Shown one piece after another: positions 9,479 to 19,554 of a DNA stretch of 64,000 nucleotides. The first letter of the stretch is position 1, and each line of letters starts with the position of its first letter. Under the pieces are notes generated by a model. The model saw nothing but the letters and a program-made list of their open reading frames with translations. It had not been told where the DNA came from and made no database searches. The DNA comes from Aegilops tauschii subsp. strangulata (taxonomy: Eukaryota; Streptophyta; Magnoliopsida; Poales; Poaceae), in NCBI RefSeq assembly GCF_002575655.3, contig NC_053040.3, forward strand, positions 155,559,148-155,623,147. Reading direction: 5' to 3'. The translations under genes and the position numbers were made by a program.

Positions 9479-10231
9479 TCATCCATGCATAATGCCCTGC
9501 TGCTGGTGCAGCTTATTCTTCTTCTTCTTCTTCTTCTTCTTCTTCTTCTCCTTCTTCTTCTTCTTCTTCTTCTCCTTCTTGTTCTCATTTTCTCTGGGAG
9601 ACGGCTTCACAACAAGCTCTCTGGACCTTGCAGCTATCTCGAAACTCACACGAGCATCGAAGGCAGCATATTATATCCGCTCGTACGTCAAGGGATAATT
9701 TTCCCATCCAGACGACCTTAATGCCAGTGTCTCGTCACCTTTCTGAAGATTTGTTCCGGGCAAAAAATTTGCTACGTCGAATAGGGATGGTGTCGATTTA
9801 TCACAATCTTCTACAGGAATTTTTATTTTGGTTTGTACGTCAGCAATGCTTTTTCAAATCAAGGTTGTACGGCTCCAACTTCTGTTTGTCCCCTGCGATG
9901 GCTGCTCGACAGAAGTATATGTCCTCCCGAGACAAGAAATCGTGAAGCTCACCTGGTATGGAGGGCGCGTGTATGATGTGGTACACCAAAACATCATTTC
10001 GGGGCACCGCTGAAGGACGACAGCGCATTGGATCTTCACAGTGGCACGCTCCGTGTACTCTGTGTCGAGACCGATGACCTTCATCTCCACCTTTTGGAGG
10101 GAGTTGGATGCATTGCTGATCCACTTCTGAACAACCCTTGGGTGGTCGGTGGCTGTGGCAACTATGCTCAACGAGCCTTCGACGAGGACATGTTGGACGC
10201 TAAAAACCTGCATCTCGATCTCTTTCGCCAT
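9479..10231 (-). pseudogene. decayed 3'-5' exonuclease (WRN/RNase D-like) gene
   Basis: On the minus strand the frame starts MAKEIEMQVFSVQ and continues with VIGLDTEYTERATVKIQCAV, which resembles the Exo I motif (GLDxEw.., then ..QLCV) of plant WRN-exonuclease-like proteins. A frameshift follows and the next frame reads LVYHIIHAPSIPGELHDFLS and FCRAAIAGDKQKLEPYNLDL. Further frames keep TPSLFDV-like, GDETLALRSSGWENYPLTYE-like and AFDARVSFEIAARSREL segments, the last fitting the Exo III region (Y..A..DA). The gene ends in a lysine-rich tail encoded by the (CTT)n tract on the plus strand, with a TGA at 9479-9481. Several frameshifts and a stop show it is inactive. Assignment rests on family resemblance from memory. 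Confidence 0.6.
9515..9580. repeat. (CTT)n microsatellite
   Basis: About 22 trinucleotides with a few C-for-T changes. Read on the minus strand it encodes the poly-Lys tail of the exonuclease pseudogene. Confidence 0.95.
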
Positions 10232-11029
10232 TTGGAACCGCTCGACCGGAGGGCTATGGTTTGGAGAATTAGGATTAGATGGCTAGTCTAACTAAAGAAG
10301 ATGATTATCTATAGGGGCTTCTGAATTACTCTAGGAGGATGTGAAGAGGTTAAAACAATGTGAATGCAGTGTGGTTTGGATGCAAGTGAAGATGAAGGAG
10401 TAGTGAACAAGCCGAGGAAAATCGGTTCCCGATGGAGAAATAAGTGGGAGAAGTGGCCTGCAGGCAGTTGATTAGACGGCTAGGTAGACTAAACGAAATG
10501 GCTACGCGGGTAGACTATGGAGTGGGGCCTGTCCCTGTACATGACCATCCTTCTAGCGCTACATGTGCCACTCGCTAGTTGAGGTCACTCTTTCGAATCA
10601 CCGTGGCGAGACATTTTATGTTTCCTTTTTATTTTTGCACCCCTCCTGACAGGTGGGACCTATGCAAACGGATAAAAAATGTGTCGTAGCTGGTTCGGAC
10701 GGATATTGGTGTGTGCGTGGGAGACACAACATTCTCTAGTTAAGGAATATGCGGTTATCCTCAAAAAAGAAAAGGCCTTCTTCGCGCTTCCGCATGCACG
10801 AGAATTTGGTTTTGCTTGCAATATGGATGATACGTGGAGGATGAAGTGAACCCAGATGCATGCTAGCATGGGAGACCTATTTCCGCTAGAAAATACTACT
10901 CATGTTCCTACTAGTCCTACTACCAGTAGTAGTACAACTATGGTACACTTGATGATCAAAAGATTATTCATCTGGTCCTCACAGTGAACTGACTCACCTT
11001 GTGCCCGAGGTCACACCAGTCCAGGCGGC
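10232..11029. other. spacer upstream of the exonuclease pseudogene and F-box pseudogene
   Basis: Mixed sequence containing the presumed 5' flanks of two divergently oriented gene remnants. No gene or known repeat recognised. A long inverted structure was not seen. Confidence 0.4.
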
Positions 11030-11316
11030 GTGTTCGGGTTACCAAAGTCAGCCTCGCCTTGTGCACTGTGCAGTCACTGCCACCGCTGCTGTATAGCATG
11101 CTTCGCCTCGTCTCCCTCTCCCCTAGCACCACTCCATCTCCATCTCCGTCTCGCCGAAGATCCTAAGGTCACTTTTCATCATCTCACTGTGCCCCCGCAT
11201 ACCCTCGCCTCGCTCGCCTCCCCCAGAACCGCTATTCCCTCGCTAGCCGCTCCAGCACCGAGAGCCTTCTCTCCCGTAAATCAAGCCCCCCAAAACCCCA
11301 CCTTCCAAACTCCACC
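11030..11316 (+). promoter_or_regulatory. C-rich 5' leader/promoter zone of the F-box pseudogene
   Basis: The stretch is rich in CTC/CCA (for example CTCCATCTCCATCTCCGTC) and leads to the ATG at 11317 in context CCACCATGG, an ideal plant start. It looks like a transcribed leader, with no convincing TATA box. Confidence 0.35.
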
Positions 11317-11556
11317 ATGGCCAAACGCAAACCGCGCAGCATCCATATGAGCCGCGATTGGAGCAATATCCCAAGTGACATCCTCGACCTCTGTTGTTCG
11401 TGTATGGATATGTTGAGCGCCCTATGGCTGGCTGCATGCTCGAGGGACATGCACACGGCCATCGTCGAAGCGAGGGCTAAGCTTTTCAAGACACCCTGCT
11501 TGCTGCTATCTGGTCTTGCGACATTTGCTCACCAGTATACAGAGGCGTACATGCCC

Positions 11557-11700
11557 CTCGACTTCAATCCGATCTCCATTAGCCGAAACTTATTTGCAGG
11601 TATGTAGTGGGTCGCCGTACATCATTTCCCTCGACTTTGATCCGATCACCATCGCCCGAAACTTCTTGGCAGGTATGTACTGGGTCGACATGAACTCCCA
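11557..11700 (+). repeat. 73-bp imperfect tandem duplication
   Basis: CTCGACTT..ATCCGATC.CCAT, then CGAAACTT.TT.GCAGGTATGTA.TGGGTCG occurs starting at 11557 and 11630. Since 73 is one more than a multiple of three, the duplication itself shifts the frame of the F-box pseudogene. The first unit also places TAG in frame. Confidence 0.85.
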
Positions 11701-12592
11701 CTGGATGGCTGCCATCAGAGAAGACGGGAAAAAGTTGGTGCTCGTGAACTTCCAGACCTCCCATGAGATTATCCTTCCTTCGTTGGATTATATAGAGGTT
11801 TTACCATTGCGGTCCAAGTCATCTAGATTACCACGTCAGTTGGACGGACCTTGTTTTGCAGAAGATTGTAATCTGCCAAGTGCCCACATGACATGCAGAT
11901 TTCGCAGACTTCAAGCTAACCGCCTTGTTCGACCGCGGACTCGCCTATCTTTACGCCGGTGCCTTCTTTAGCAGGAGTCAACTTAGCTCGCAGTGGATCA
12001 TCGTCAAAGCTGATACACACTTTTGTGATGCTATTGAACACAATGGCATCATCTACGCGATCGAAAAACCAGATGGCACCACGTATTGCTGGGACGACAC
12101 ATGTAAGTTGTTTCTGTCTGATGTTAATGATGACGCCATGACACTGTTTGAACTTTTTGTGATGATTGGCATATCCCTATTTGAGCAGAATTTGAGTAGA
12201 ACTATGGCAATGTATTAGAGACGTAGTAAATCAGCTATATTTGGAATGAGTTAATTCATGCGATTGTGACCATGTCATTACAACCAATTTGTACCCCTGA
12301 ATAATCAAACGGTTAGGAAGATATTGATATTCTCCTTATTTTATAGTAATCTATATACTACTAAATATGACTATGTATCAATGGTCATGTTAGTTTCCTC
12401 ATTTTCATGATGTAGAAACATGCATCACACTGTTGGTTTCATCTAACCATACATTAGGGAAGTAAATGTGCATATGGAGAACTCTATATTTAGAAGTAGT
12501 GAAATCCTGTAATGCTTACCACGTGTACATACCTATATTCGCCCTTCAGCAATCAATGGCTAGAATAATATGCTCACAAAAATTTTGCCCAC

Positions 12593-12750
12593 AGAACATG
12601 AGTATATAACAATGCATGGTCTGTTAGTTTCCTTGAAGAATTTGTTTGTGAGGACAGAACATGATTACATAACATGCATGACATGGTAGTTTCCTATGAA
12701 GAATCGATTGTGAGATAACATGAGTATAACCATGCATAACACTTCTATAT
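12593..12750 (+). repeat. about 60-63 bp imperfect tandem repeat in intron
   Basis: AGAACATGA.TA.ATAAC, then ATGCATG, GTTAGTTTCCT and GAAGAAT recur starting at 12593, 12656 and about 12715 (third copy partial). The array lies inside the inferred intron of the F-box pseudogene. Confidence 0.6.
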
Positions 12751-13580
12751 TTTCGAACCCAATATACATTTCCCTGTATTTTCCTCCCAGTTCCAACAGG
12801 GACATATCAATGTTGTTTCTTGCATTATCCTACTCATACTCTGAACAATGCTGATCTTACATTAACAATGCATGTCCTTTTTGATATGATGTAGTTTCCT
12901 ACAGTTACTGCCCTTTGTAATCACACCACCTTTGCCAAAAACAGGGAAGCACAACTAGTTCCTTGCTCGATCAGACGACGGTAGAAGACTGATGATCATT
13001 CGGACACATGAGCCTGAAAAGTTATATTGCAAAAACCCCCATTGTATACAAGCACTGTGAAATACGTGAGTATCCAGACAGTGGCTGTTACGTCTATGAG
13101 CAGGATACTAGCTTGTTGGGGCCTTCAGGATTTTTGAGTTGGAGGCGGGTAAACAGCCTTGGTTCACACTCTTTGTTTCTCGGACTCAATTATCTGATTA
13201 ACTAGGAGATCACCGTTGGCAAGGACCTTGATGGCAGAGAGGCTCTGTTTGCTATGGAAAATATGTCTACCCGGCGAGCCCTAGGAGTTCGGGAGCAAAC
13301 TCCCCTGATTGTCAACGATATAGCCTGCAGCCAAAAGAAGGTGAGAATGACAAAGGCATCTGGATTAACTTTGATCCTTGGATGTGTCGAGTCCGACAGG
13401 CAATGATGTGGTTCGAGCCTTCAGGTTGATAGGTAACTGGGCTGTTGCGTCGAAAGGGTGGAGTACTGCTGTCTCCGGATCACTGGTGGCTGAAGCGGGG
13501 TTGCAAATTATGATGGTGTTGGATCATCCCTCTTCGAATGACTTGTTGCCTTTGCTGCTTGTTCTGGATGGGTAGTTCTC

Positions 13581-14266
13581 TCTTTTGTTATGCATATTCC
13601 TTGTCATTTGGTCATCCTCGTCTATGTCACTCTTACTATGTAATAGTTGCCTCTATTTAGAATGTCATTCTTGTCTGGATCATGAGAGTCTGAGCGTTGC
13701 AGATGGGTGCGTTTTGGTGGTGTAGCAAGACTTCTTATGAAATATCATGTCTTGCTGTTTATGTCAGTAGTAGTCACTAGTCAGTGTTTGAATGTTGTAT
13801 ATATCGTTGTTTCAAACTGTTTATTGTCTCGAACTGCTGGTGGGCTAAATGAGTGCATCACCATTCTCCAGTGTTCATAGTATATCTCCTTTTTTTCAAG
13901 TTATAATTTGAGCTCAGTATCTTTTTGATGATGTATTGTTTGGGCTAGTGAGGTGTCAATGAATATGGGCAGAGTAGTAACGCAATGCCAAGAAGGTCAA
14001 TTATGACTCTCAGGTCGGGCTCTCAAAAGATCCTAAAAAAGGCCGGGCTCTAAAAAAAAGCAAGAATTGCGACTCTTGCACTCCGACATGTGGGCGCCAC
14101 CGGTATTTTCATGCACTTGAGCGCCGAGAGCATATTGGCGTGTGTTCGAAATTCATGCTACCTTTTCATCCCAATCTCCCGCCCCTCCCCCACCTCTGGA
14201 ATCTCGATTCCTACGCCAGTTCCCCCAAATCCCCCTCATGTACTCCCTGTACTCAAGTGCACTATC
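13581..14266. other. spacer between gene remnants
   Basis: AT-rich to 14000, then GC-richer toward the next gene. The stretch 14100-14266 may be the leader of the DUF4283-like gene, with a C/T-rich segment (CCCGCCCCTCCCCCACCTC). No other feature. Confidence 0.4.
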
Positions 14267-14773
14267 ATGTCGCCGGTCAACGCGGATCTCCGAGCCGGAG
14301 ATCCTGAGGTCTGTCCTGCCTTCGAGCACTGCGTGCTGTCGCTCAACAGTGGCATGGTGGTGCTTGACGACCAGTTTGTCGGCAAAGTGCTGATGGTAAC
14401 CATCAACGGCGACCGACCTCCCATCTCGCCGGACGACCTTGTCAAAGCTCTTGGCATTGCGCATGACATCCACATAAGTGACTTGCTTGTCGAAGTCTGT
14501 ACGCCACCGGCTGATTTCTTCGTCAGGTTCCGGACAACTTTCGACTGCAGTCGTGTGTTCGAATCTTCCCAGCGTTTGTTCTGCGATGACGCGCTGGTGA
14601 GCTTTGATCGGTGGTACCCAGGATGGGGCTCGGTGCCCTCTGAGCTTGAGTTTTTAACAAAGCTTACCTTCCACGGCATGCCTCAACGTGCTTGGAACAG
14701 TGAGTCCATGAATGAGCTTATGAACGACCTTGGAGGTGAGCTCATAAGTATGTTTGTTCCTCCAGACAGCTAG
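14267..14773 (+). CDS. DUF4283-like (RRM-like) protein, 168 aa
   Basis: The frame is also open upstream to an ATG at 14090; I prefer ATCATGTCGCCG at 14267 because the earlier part is Pro/Ser-rich and leader-like. The protein has an early segment (VLDDQFVGKVLMVTINGDRP), then LVEVCTPPADFFVRFRTTFD and DDALVSFDRWYPGWGSVPSE, with LTFHGMPQRAW near the end. This order (a residue-poor strand, a 'sink-or-swim' FxVRF strand, a basic/aromatic W..W segment, then G.P..AW) fits the DUF4283/zinc-knuckle-associated family common in grasses, usually larger and linked to nucleic-acid binding. At 168 aa it is shorter than typical, with no CCHC knuckle, so it is probably a truncated copy whose downstream part is cut off by the LINE. 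Confidence 0.5.
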   Translation: MSPVNADLRAGDPEVCPAFEHCVLSLNSGMVVLDDQFVGKVLMVTINGDRPPISPDDLVKALGIAHDIHISDLLVEVCTPPADFFVRFRTTFDCSRVFESSQRLFCDDALVSFDRWYPGWGSVPSELEFLTKLTFHGMPQRAWNSESMNELMNDLGGELISMFVPPDS

Positions 14774-15080
14774 GCTCTGACGGTTATGGCATGGATGAAG
14801 AAGTCGTCCACCATACCGAAGGTGATTTTTTGACTATACACAGTAGGGCAAAACCCCACTGCAATTTTTATGTTATTTTAAAACAGGAAAACAATGGTCC
14901 AGCATTACAAAGGCTTGAGTTAAGCCAGAAGAAAAGAAAAAGAAAATAAAACAACAATCTACCTATAATTACAAGATAAGGCTGTCAAGCCATGTACAAA
15001 AGGCCCTAGCATAGCTCTTTTTAATTCTAAATCTGAGCCAGTTGAGCTCCTCCAAGAAGATGACTTTCTACCTCTGAATG

Positions 15081-15760
15081 CTAGGCTGAATGGCTTGAAA
15101 GATGAGTCCTTGAAATCCAAATGGCCCAAGAAGCTACGATGATGATTTCCATGAAGAAGGGCACATGAAGTTTCTGTCTGAGGTCAGCAAAAGCTTCAAG
15201 CACTGAAACATTGGCCTGTCTTGAGGGACAAATCAGGTCCCAACACTGGGCTGCAAAAGGGCAGGTCCAAAAGAGATATTGAAGTGTTTCCTCCTGTCGA
15301 CAATTATTTACAGCACAGTTATAGTTGTCCAGATGAAAAGTTTTTCTTCGTAGAAGATTCCTAGTATTGAGCCTGTCATGAAGGAGCCTCCAAAAGAACA
15401 CCTTGTGCTTTGGCTGACATGAGCTATTCCAAATCCAATTGAACTGCTGGGGCACTATTTTGACTCTGAGAATTGATCATTTCCCCAAATGTAACTCCAG
15501 GTACCAGTGCATTCCAGAGATTCAGAAACTCTTAAGGCTATACAAATGTCTTCCATGGCTTCAAATTCTTGGAAAGCTTGCACAGTCAAGGGTAAATGGA
15601 ATAGATCCTCTAGAAATTCAGTGTGTATGATTGTGTGTACAATAGTATTCCTGTTCTTCACAAAAGAGAAGAGGTGAGGGAACATGTCTTGCAGACAAGC
15701 TGAGTGACATCTGGCCAAAGATTTGAAGTTATCAATGAGCTTAAGGTTTCCTTCCACCAA
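15081..15760 (-). pseudogene. LINE ORF2 C-terminal part with zf-RVT domain
   Basis: Two overlapping frames on the minus strand carry the end of ORF2. The first (15455-15760) gives KLIDNFKSLARCHSACLQDM and continues to TWSYIWGNDQFSESK. The second (15081-15455) begins PQQFNWIWNSSCQPKHKVFF, then WRLLHDRLNTRNLLRRK and CAVNNCRQEETLQYLFWTCP, a typical zf-RVT pattern (W..k.P.K...F.W, then C..C....E...HLF..C). A frameshift near 15455 and another near 15765 separate these from the RT part. No function is expected. Confidence 0.7.
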
Positions 15761-15771
15761 AAAGATCCAAT

Positions 15772-16650
15772 CTAACTACTGCCAGGCAACAAACCATTGA
15801 TGTAATAGGACTCCCAAATCAAGTTAACCCATGGAATGTTGTGTCTGTTATAAAACTTTTGCAGATTCCTAAGTAACAGAGCTTTGTTTTGGACAAAGAT
15901 ATCCATCACACCCAAACCTCCTTGATCTTTTGGTCGGCAGACAGTGCTCCAGGGCACCATGGCAGGCCTATGATCCTCCAGGTCTGGGCCTGTCCACAGG
16001 CAATGCCTCAAAAATTTGATAGCTTGAGTTTTAATAGTGACAGGCACATCAAGGCATCCCATAAGATAAATCAACAAAGAGTTTAGAACAGATTTCACCA
16101 GCAACAATCTCCCAGCCATTGTCATGAAGGAAGACAAACCCACAAGTTTCTTCTGCAGTCTTGTGACTAGAGGGAAGCATTGCTCAACAGTAGGCTTATA
16201 AAGACCTAGAGGTGCTCCCAAATATTGTATGGGGAATGTTTCCTTCTTACATTGAAAAGTGTTTAAAATCTCTACTTTATCTTCTGACACATTGATTGGG
16301 ATGAGACTTGATTTATTGTAATTTACTTTAAGGCCAGTAGCATCTGCAAAAGTATTGAGAAGGGCTTTGAGGCAGTGAAGTTGCTTTGCATCTGCTTGAA
16401 GGAGAACCAGAGTGTCATATGCATACTGGACTATGGGAAAATCAGGACAGGATTCCACTTGCAAAGGTGAAGTAAGCAAACCTAGTTGCATGGCTCTATT
16501 GAGGATTGACCGAAGTAGGTCTACAGCAAGCACAAATAGAAGAGGCGACAGAGGGTCTCCCTGTCTAACTCCTCTAAGACAATAAAACTTTTTGCCAGGT
16601 ACACCATTGAGCAAGATAGCAAGATACCGAAGGGATTGGTGTTGAGATAC
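15772..16650 (-). pseudogene. LINE reverse transcriptase (5' truncated)
   Basis: The minus-strand frame keeps RT signature segments in order: GVPGKKFYCLRGVRQGDPLS, PLLFVLAVDLLRSIL, then FPIVQYAYDTLVLLQADAKQ, LKVNYNKSSLIPINV, YLGAPLGLYKP and MAGRLLLVKSVLNSLLIYLM. The catalytic box, normally YADD, reads YAYD, so one catalytic aspartate is replaced. The frame stops after LPGSS (15772) where relatives continue. In an intact element this protein would reverse-transcribe LINE RNA at the target site; this copy is dead. Confidence 0.8.
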
Positions 16651-16665
16651 TGGTGTAGGAACCGG

Positions 16666-17300
16666 GGTTGTACTATTTGTCACCACCAAGGCCGTCGTGG
16701 ACCACGTTAGGGATGTACCTGTATCAAGTGTTCGTGCATGTCGAAGAAGTGGTCAATCCATCAATCAAAGTCCTGCCACCGTCGCTAGTGCCCGGGTCCG
16801 TCGACGACGTCCATTACAGGAGTCAACGTCAGACTTTCCCCGTGTTGCTCGGAACGATGGATGGCACAGGGCCTACTCCATCGCGCGGCGGAGGCCACTG
16901 CTTCTTTGGGAGAAGATGCATGGCTGGCTGCTTGGATGTGCTATAGGTGTGAAGCACTGATGTGCAAGTACATTTGATTGTGACCTGTTCTTTTTTTTTG
17001 CCTGGACTTTTCTTAGAAAGGGTTGTACGTAAACTTAATGTTCTAGCAGAACTTATATATTGTGTTGTCTGTCTGTTTTCTTTGCACAACATTCAAGATA
17101 TTTCCCCGTCATTGATAAAGACGATGAACCCTTATGTACAAGTTCGTTGGTTTCAACATAGCCCTATGTGCCGCTTGCCTGAAATATTTGTATGCAAGTT
17201 GAGTGTGCTGTGATGTTCTATATGATTGTGTCAACTATATAAGTTTTTACAGAGCATCAGCAATGCATATGGCTGAAAGATGTATTTACAAGCATCGACC
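16666..17300. other. LINE right flank, possibly gene-derived
   Basis: The first 280 bases are GC-rich and open in two frames, unlike the AT-rich sequence after 16980, so they may be the downstream part of the DUF4283-like gene separated by the LINE. I cannot support a specific domain. The rest holds no recognised feature. Confidence 0.3.
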
Positions 17301-17307
17301 GATGGGT

Positions 17308-17352
17308 CTCTCTCTCTCTCATACACACACACACACGCGCACACACGCACAA
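17308..17352. repeat. (CT)n(CA)n microsatellite
   Basis: A run of CT (17308-17320) passes into an imperfect CA/CG run to 17352. Confidence 0.9.
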
Positions 17353-17659
17353 GTGGGACCCGTTGAATTATTTCTTTGCTCGTGACAGCTTTTAATTAGG
17401 TTCCACTGTACTCTAAATTTTTTCTTAAGTTATTAATTGAGCTCAGTGACTTCAAAAAGTTGTACAGAAGCCTTGTTTGGGCCTTTCCGGTGTCGCTGAA
17501 TGTGGGCTGAGTAGCCATCTAAGGTTGTACTGTACTACACATGCCTTTTTTTTCAACATCAGCAATGCAACTGGGCTGACAGTTGTACACAATCCGGGTC
17601 AACTTGTTATTCTCCGCCCCGCTGGGTTGCAAATATTTCCTAGGAGGGATGCATTAGGC

Positions 17660-18104
17660 TTAACAAGAAAATGGGCTTTAAGAAATAATAAATGGGATGT
17701 AACTATAAAAACTGGGCAGTAACTATAAAAATGCACCAAACACGTAATTAGTTTTAAAAAATATATTATTTTTGGAATTTGAAAATTTTAATTTCATTAC
17801 TTGTTGCGCGCGCAATATTTCGTTGGATTTTTACGTAATACAAATTAATTTTGAAATTATATTTAATCTGACTACAAATTTCGGGATAAAAATATTTCGG
17901 ATCCCATCAAAATGTGGGAAATTTTATTGAATTCTGTTTTGAGCGGTTGGTTGAAATTATTAATCGTTGTCCTAGCTAGAAAATGGGCTGTACTTTTAAC
18001 AAACTGTAAATGGGTTGTAGTAAATTCCATTAGAATTCAAAAATGGGCTGTACATTCTTACAAACCGCAAATGGGCTATATGTTCTCTGCCACACACACT
18101 TGTG
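17660..18104. repeat. dispersed AAATGGGCTGTA-like motifs in AT-rich DNA
   Basis: Variants of AAATGGGCTGTA occur near 17669, 17689, 17981, 18006, 18040 and 18067, spaced irregularly in strongly AT-rich sequence. The pattern suggests an old unclassified repeat family rather than a gene. Confidence 0.4.
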
Positions 18105-18480
18105 GGACTACAAAGTTGACGCGTCCCCTAAAAAACAAAAACTAAGTTGCCACGTATGCAAGGCTTTGTCAACTTATAGTCAACACACGGTTCTAGCAGT
18201 AGTGGTAGTTGGATGTCCGTCCAACGGATGTCCTGCTTCTTCTTCAATCTCGGATATTCTTGCTTCAGCCGCCCAAAAAATGATTCCTCCCCCTGACATC
18301 TAGGGCTCACCGTTTCGGAGGCTGACCTGTGGGCCTACTAAGTTGACGCGTACCAAGGGCTTTGCCAACTTAGTCAATATAAACGATTCTAGCTGCATTG
18401 ACTGTATGATGTCCATCCAACGGTCGTCGTGCTTCTTCAACCTCTGGTCTTCTTGCTCCAGCCGCCCAAACCAGTGCCGG
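18105..18480 (+). repeat. two-copy direct repeat (AAGTTGACGCGT.. units)
   Basis: A unit of about 180 bases occurs twice, at about 18110-18290 and 18335-18480. Shared marks are AAGTTGACGCGT.CC, GGCTTTG.CAACTTA, GATGTCC.TCCAACGG and CTTGCT.CAGCCGCCCAAA. The copies are diverged, so the duplication is old. The class is not clear to me. Confidence 0.65.
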
Positions 18481-18603
18481 TCGTGTCGCGTGCTCCTGCC
18501 TCCTGTGGCCGGCTATGATGCCGTGGAGGCCTCACCGACCCCTACTACTCCCACCGCTAGCCAGGCCCTGTGGCGATGGCAGCCTCACACCGAAGCCGAA
18601 CCA

Positions 18604-19300
18604 GTGAACAGGGACTTCAAAAACGTTTTGAATGCCATGGAGCATATGAGATGTTCCAAGAGCTAAAATTGGTATTTCAGACTCATGCCCGTGTCGAGAG
18701 GTATGAGACCTCTTACAAGTACTTTGTCTACAAGATGGAGGAGAATAGCTCAACCAGTGAGCATGTGCTCAGAATATCTGGGTACTAAAATTGCTTGAAT
18801 CAAGTGGGAGTTAATCTTCTAGATAAGATAGTGATTGACGAAGTTCTCTAGTCACTATCACCAATCTACTATTACTTCGTGATGAACTATAATATGCAAG
18901 GGATGACGAAAATGATTCCCGAGCTCTTCGTGATGAGGAAATCGATGATGGTAAGAAATCGAGAAAGAGCATCAAGTGTTGATGGTTAACAAGACCACTA
19001 GTTTCAAGAAAAAGGGCAAGGGAAAGAGAGGGAACTTCAATAAGAATGGCAAGCAAGTTGCCGCCCACATGAAGAAGCCCAAAGCTGGACCCAAGCCTGA
19101 AACTGAGTGCCTCTACTGCAAAGGAAATGGTCATTGGAAACGAATCTGCCCCAAATACTTGTCGGATAAGAAGGATGGCAAAGTGAACAAAGGTATATTT
19201 GATATACATGTTATTGATGTGTATGTTACTAGTATTAATAGTAGACCTGGGTATTTGATACCGGTTCAGTTGCTAAGATTAGTAACTTGAAATAGGAGTT
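18604..19300 (+). pseudogene. copia X gag and protease start
   Basis: Homology to element C begins at GLQKRFECHGAYEMFQELKL and continues LVFQTHARVERYET. After frameshifts another frame carries TTSFKKKGKGKRGNFNKNG and a complete CCHC knuckle CLYCKGNGHWKRICPK (nucleotides 19108-19148). A degraded protease site follows (FDTGSVAK around 19252-19275). Gag packages element RNA in the family. Stops and frameshifts (for example the stop after RISGY at 18786) make this copy inactive. Confidence 0.75.
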
Positions 19301-19554
19301 GCAGAATAAGCAGAGACTAGTTAAGGGCGAGGTGACGATGTGTGTTGGAAGTGATTCCAAGGTTGATACGATCACCATCGCACACTCCCTCCACCTTCAG
19401 GATTGGTCTTGAACCTAAATAAATGTTATTTGGTGTTTGCGTTGCGCATGAATGTGATTTGATCATGTTTATTGCAATACGGCTATTCATTTAAGTCAAA
19501 GAATAATTGTTGTTCTATTTACATGAATAAAACCTTCTATGGCATACACCCAAT

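Larger units (their letters stand above)
11317..13580 (+). pseudogene. decayed F-box/DUF295 (KIB-type) gene
   Basis: The start ATG at 11317 opens a frame with an F-box-like N-terminus (DWSNIPSDILDLCCSCMDML, then ALWLAACSRDMHTAI). The frame is broken by a 73 bp imperfect tandem duplication (units at 11557 and 11630), moving coding into the next frame (LAGMYWVDMNSHWMAAIRED, LVLVNFQTSHEIILPSLDYI). A second shift leads to DAIEHNGIIYAIEKPDGTTY and CWDD, the DUF295 signature. A GTAAGTTG donor near 12103 and an AAAACAG acceptor near 12946 bracket an intron. The next exon keeps FLARSDDGRRLMIIRTHEPE after one stop, then GCYVYEQDT and SLGSHSLFLGLNYLIN. In the family such proteins act as SCF adaptors; this copy cannot make a full product. 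Confidence 0.65.
14825..16665 (-). mobile_element. 5'-truncated L1-type LINE
   Basis: The element reads on the minus strand. Its 3' end is marked on the plus strand by a T run at about 14825-14830 followed by GTAGGGCAAAACCCCACTGC, the complement of a short poly(A) tail and a 3' UTR. It keeps the second half of ORF2: the RT palm and thumb (15772-16650) and the zf-RVT domain (15081-15455). The 5' part, including ORF1 and endonuclease, is missing, the usual result of incomplete reverse transcription. I could not find a convincing target-site duplication, so the right edge (about 16650-16680) is approximate. Confidence 0.75.

Noticed and set aside
9401..9721. Poly-Leu and poly-Phe open frames on the plus strand
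   Set aside because: Translations of the (CTT)n tract opposite the coding strand of the exonuclease pseudogene.
14800..16690. Target-site duplication of the LINE
   Set aside because: Compared the flanks by eye (ACCATACCGAAGGTGA versus TCACCACCAAGGCCG); similarity is too weak to call.
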